DNA of 8,168 bases from positions 1 through 8,168 of the forward strand of contig CANRBO010000051.1 of the NCBI GenBank assembly GCA_947628885.1. Direction: 5' to 3'. The DNA comes from an uncultured Clostridia bacterium (GTDB taxonomy: Bacteria > Bacillota > Clostridia > TANB77 > CAG-508). Position numbers and translations under genes: made by a program. Of this stretch, positions 5,909 through 8,168 are shown in pieces. The notes beneath the pieces are model-generated. The model was not told the DNA's origin. It worked only from the letters and a program-made list of their open reading frames with translations, and did not search any database. Within the stretch, counting starts at the first letter, position 1, and every line of letters begins with the position of its first letter.

Positions 5909-8047
5909 TTATAATTCCACCCCATACATAATATGATCTTTTATTTTTAAATAGTCATTTGCTTTAACTAATTTATCATCAGTAACATCAGATGCTTTTA
6001 AATATTCATCTTTTAGATTGTTATTTGTTCCCATAATATAATCTTTTATAATCAAATAATCATTTGCCTTAATATAACCATCTCCATTTGAATCGCCCAT
6101 TTTGACTATTATATACTGCTGTCCATTTATTTTAACTTTATATCCAGTTCCAACAACCCTATTTTCGATGTTGCTTCCGTCAGCTTTTGTTATAGTAATA
6201 TCATTTCCATAATCTTGCTTTAGAGTATTTTCATTTACATTTGGTTCCGCGTAAATAATTTTTTCTGTATCATCCTTTTTAGTTTTTATTTGAGTTGTAG
6301 GATTTTGTTCCGGTGTTTGAGTTGCTGGTTGTCCTGCTGGAATATTGCCATTATTATCTCTTAGATAGCTTCTAGCAACATATCCAGTTGCTCCGTCAGG
6401 TGTAGTGATTTTATCCCAATAGTAACCATTTATTTCTGATGTTCCTATTTCCGTTCTAGTAACCTTTGTTCCATTTGGTAATAAACGTATGGCATCTCCT
6501 GCTGGTTCTTTACGTAAGAATAATCCTCCGTCAGCCTTTATTGTAAATATATTATCTGCTTCACTTCCAAGTTGTAGATATGTTCTTGAAGCAAATCCTT
6601 GTCTACCGTCTGATAGTATTACTCTATCCCATATCCTTCCGTCAATATTATATCTACCTGTATTATCAATTCTTGTTATTTGTTGACCATAAGTTAGCGA
6701 AGTAATAATTGGTAAATTCAAACTAGGTCCTGCTCTTAAATTTAATCCTTCTGCCATTACGACCATGTTTTCATAACAATTTGTAATATCATCAATTTCT
6801 TCTAAATAATTTGTATCAAACAATACATATCCAACTGTTCCGTCTACTAAAACAATTTTATGCCAGCCGTCTCCATATCTTTCAACTGATAGAACTATAA
6901 CATCACTATTTTTTAGTGTAGTAACTATTCTGCTTGATGTACTTCTTGATTCTCTAACATTTATGTCACTATGTCCTGCCTTTACTCTGATATTTTTTGG
7001 ACTAATTTCTCCAGTCGTATCAGGTGAAGCACAAGGATTTGTTGGCATGTTCAAGAATACTGGGATTACTAAAGTCATAGGTTGATTTAATATTCCTGAA
7101 TCTTTTATTTTTGAATACATCAAATTTGCTTCTGATTTTGGTGCCTCTATATTTTGCATATATTGATGATAAAGACCTCCATATGTTTCAACATCAAATT
7201 TGTTAAGATATATTGTGTCTTGTTTTTGATTTATATAGTCTGAGAATAATATATGTATTCCTCCTGAGATAGATTTTTCCAAAGTATCCCAACCATTTGA
7301 TTTTGCTTTTGCTAATGCATTAGCTACAATTTCACCTGATCCAGTTCCTGAAGCGCCAATATTAAATATGTTATAATAATACTTTCCGTCTGCTGCCATT
7401 TTATATGTAGAACCACCATTTACACCTTGCTCTTGTATTATTCTTGCTACTACATAAAATGGATTTGCGTTATTATTTCTTGATGCACTATTGATTGCAA
7501 CTGCATTTGACCAACCTAATCCGTCTCTATCTAAGAAAGTTCCTCTAATTGCATTATATATGCTTTCATCAGATGTATCTACTCTTCCTATCTGTAAAAA
7601 TTGTAATATTGTAGAACTATTTGGATTCATCCAGTTTCTTGGATCTAAATAATATTTTATTGCACTTTCTGATGCATGATACCAAGAACCTGAGTCGTAA
7701 GTTTTTGAGCCACATGAACTACAAATCCACGAACCTCTTTTTCCTTGAATTAAAGAATATGGCTTTGATGATGATGAAAATGAATTTTCACCTTTGACTA
7801 CTTGATTCCAGTCCAATCCTGTTTCCATTATAACTATATTCCAGTTTGGATGAACCGACTTTATTTGGTCTATCCTTTCTTTATAACCTGGATAAGTATA
7901 TGTATTGAGATTACTTCCGTTATATGTATATCTGTATGAATCTGCATTAGTTATGTTTGTAAATATTTCCAAAAAGTTTAGTATCATAATTAATAGTATA
8001 ATTATAGATGTTATCTTAATATGATTTTTTCTAACTTTTATCAACAT
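5909..8047 (-). CDS. Secreted peptidoglycan endo-beta-N-acetylglucosaminidase (GH73-type) with three SH3b domains and a dockerin-like C-terminus
   Basis: This cell-wall hydrolase probably cleaves the glycan strand of peptidoglycan. The 712-residue protein has a signal peptide at 1-35 (basic MLIKVRKNHIK, hydrophobic core, cleavage near TNA-DS). An N-terminal module typical of clostridial autolysins follows (YKERIDQIKSVHPNWNIV, TGLDWNQVV, ICSSCG at 108-113, YYLDPRNWMN). The glucosaminidase domain has RIIQEQG with the probable catalytic E206 and YYNIFNIGA. SH3b domains lie at about 352-415, 430-493 and 501-563 (INVRES, LNLRAGPS, LFLRKEP; each ends in GYV or GFAS). After a linker come a small beta domain and a dockerin-like pair at about 650-710, with one good calcium loop (DSNGDGYI) and one degenerate one, each followed by KANDYLxIKDxIM. 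I chose ATG 8045-8047: it has GGAGG 5 nt upstream and a proper signal peptide. An in-frame ATG at 8093-8095 overlaps the -10 box and would not be transcribed. Confidence 0.9.
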   Translation of the reverse strand: MLIKVRKNHIKITSIIILLIMILNFLEIFTNITNADSYRYTYNGSNLNTYTYPGYKERIDQIKSVHPNWNIVIMETGLDWNQVVKGENSFSSSSKPYSLIQGKRGSWICSSCGSKTYDSGSWYHASESAIKYYLDPRNWMNPNSSTILQFLQIGRVDTSDESIYNAIRGTFLDRDGLGWSNAVAINSASRNNNANPFYVVARIIQEQGVNGGSTYKMAADGKYYYNIFNIGASGTGSGEIVANALAKAKSNGWDTLEKSISGGIHILFSDYINQKQDTIYLNKFDVETYGGLYHQYMQNIEAPKSEANLMYSKIKDSGILNQPMTLVIPVFLNMPTNPCASPDTTGEISPKNIRVKAGHSDINVRESRSTSSRIVTTLKNSDVIVLSVERYGDGWHKIVLVDGTVGYVLFDTNYLEEIDDITNCYENMVVMAEGLNLRAGPSLNLPIITSLTYGQQITRIDNTGRYNIDGRIWDRVILSDGRQGFASRTYLQLGSEADNIFTIKADGGLFLRKEPAGDAIRLLPNGTKVTRTEIGTSEINGYYWDKITTPDGATGYVARSYLRDNNGNIPAGQPATQTPEQNPTTQIKTKKDDTEKIIYAEPNVNENTLKQDYGNDITITKADGSNIENRVVGTGYKVKINGQQYIIVKMGDSNGDGYIKANDYLIIKDYIMGTNNNLKDEYLKASDVTDDKLVKANDYLKIKDHIMYGVEL

Positions 8048-8052
8048 TTTAT

Positions 8053-8057
8053 CCTCC
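8053..8057 (-). promoter_or_regulatory. Ribosome binding site that fixes the autolysin start
   Basis: GGAGG lies 5 nt before the ATG at 8045-8047. It is the strongest ribosome site in the window. The two in-frame ATGs further upstream (8066-8068 and 8093-8095) have weaker sites and add a charged, non-signal-like extension. Confidence 0.75.
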
Positions 8058-8085
8058 GTTTTTGACATATTTTTTCCTATATTGT

Positions 8086-8114
8086 ATTTTATCATTATGC
8101 AAATTTTAAGTCAA
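8086..8114 (-). promoter_or_regulatory. Sigma-A promoter of the envelope operon, extended -10
   Basis: TTGACT (8109-8114), a 17-nt spacer and TAAAAT (8086-8091) lie on the minus strand. TG one base before the -10 gives an extended -10 (TGATAAAAT). Transcription should begin near 8079, leaving a leader of about 32 nt before the ATG at 8047. It is the only clear promoter ahead of the autolysin, cadherin-like, rpiA and GT4 genes, which are tightly spaced. Confidence 0.65.
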
Positions 8115-8116
8115 GT

Positions 8117-8138
8117 TTGAAAAAAACGTAATTTTCAA
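8117..8138. repeat. 7-bp inverted repeat upstream of the operon promoter
   Basis: TTGAAAA (8117-8123) and TTTTCAA (8132-8138) flank an 8-nt loop just upstream of the -35 box. It could be a regulator site or the 3' hairpin of a gene to the right of the window. It is short and AT-rich, so chance is possible. Nothing else is recognisable in 8139-8168. Confidence 0.25.
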
Positions 8139-8168
8139 TTTTTTTATGTCAAAACACGCGAAAAAGCT

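Overview
This AT-rich window carries six genes, all on the minus strand, with standard-code translation and strong AGGA/GGAGG ribosome binding sites. The protein families suggest a low-GC Bacillota, most likely a Clostridia-type anaerobe. These include a clostridial GH73-type autolysin with SH3b repeats and a dockerin-like tail, a cadherin-like/Ig-like surface protein, RpiA and a DAACS symporter. No species can be named from the sequence.

In transcription order (right to left) the layout is as follows. A good sigma-A promoter at 8086-8114 drives a secreted cell-wall glucosaminidase (5909-8047). Its stop codon directly abuts a membrane-anchored cadherin-like protein (4154-5908). After 28 bp comes ribose-5-phosphate isomerase A (3487-4125), then, 16 bp later, a GT4 glycosyltransferase with a TTG start (2400-3470). 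A 393-bp gap is almost entirely filled by a tandem repeat array of about 2.5 copies of a 134-138 bp unit. It is followed by a GT2 glycosyltransferase (1023-2006) and a long hairpin (969-1010) that probably ends the operon. A separate transcription unit then starts from a promoter at 854-882 and encodes a sodium:dicarboxylate-type symporter, cut off by the left window edge.

The first five genes read as one cell-envelope operon: an enzyme that cuts peptidoglycan, a surface receptor or scaffold-like protein with a long charged cytoplasmic tail, a pentose-phosphate enzyme, and two sugar transferases of unknown acceptor. The most unusual features are the repeat array between the two glycosyltransferase genes, with an internal hairpin kept by matched changes and a promoter-like element in each full copy. 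The dockerin-like autolysin lying directly next to an Ig/cadherin-type membrane protein is also notable, as are the two inverted repeats around the symporter promoter. I found no CRISPR array, tRNA, rRNA, transposase or recognisable riboswitch.
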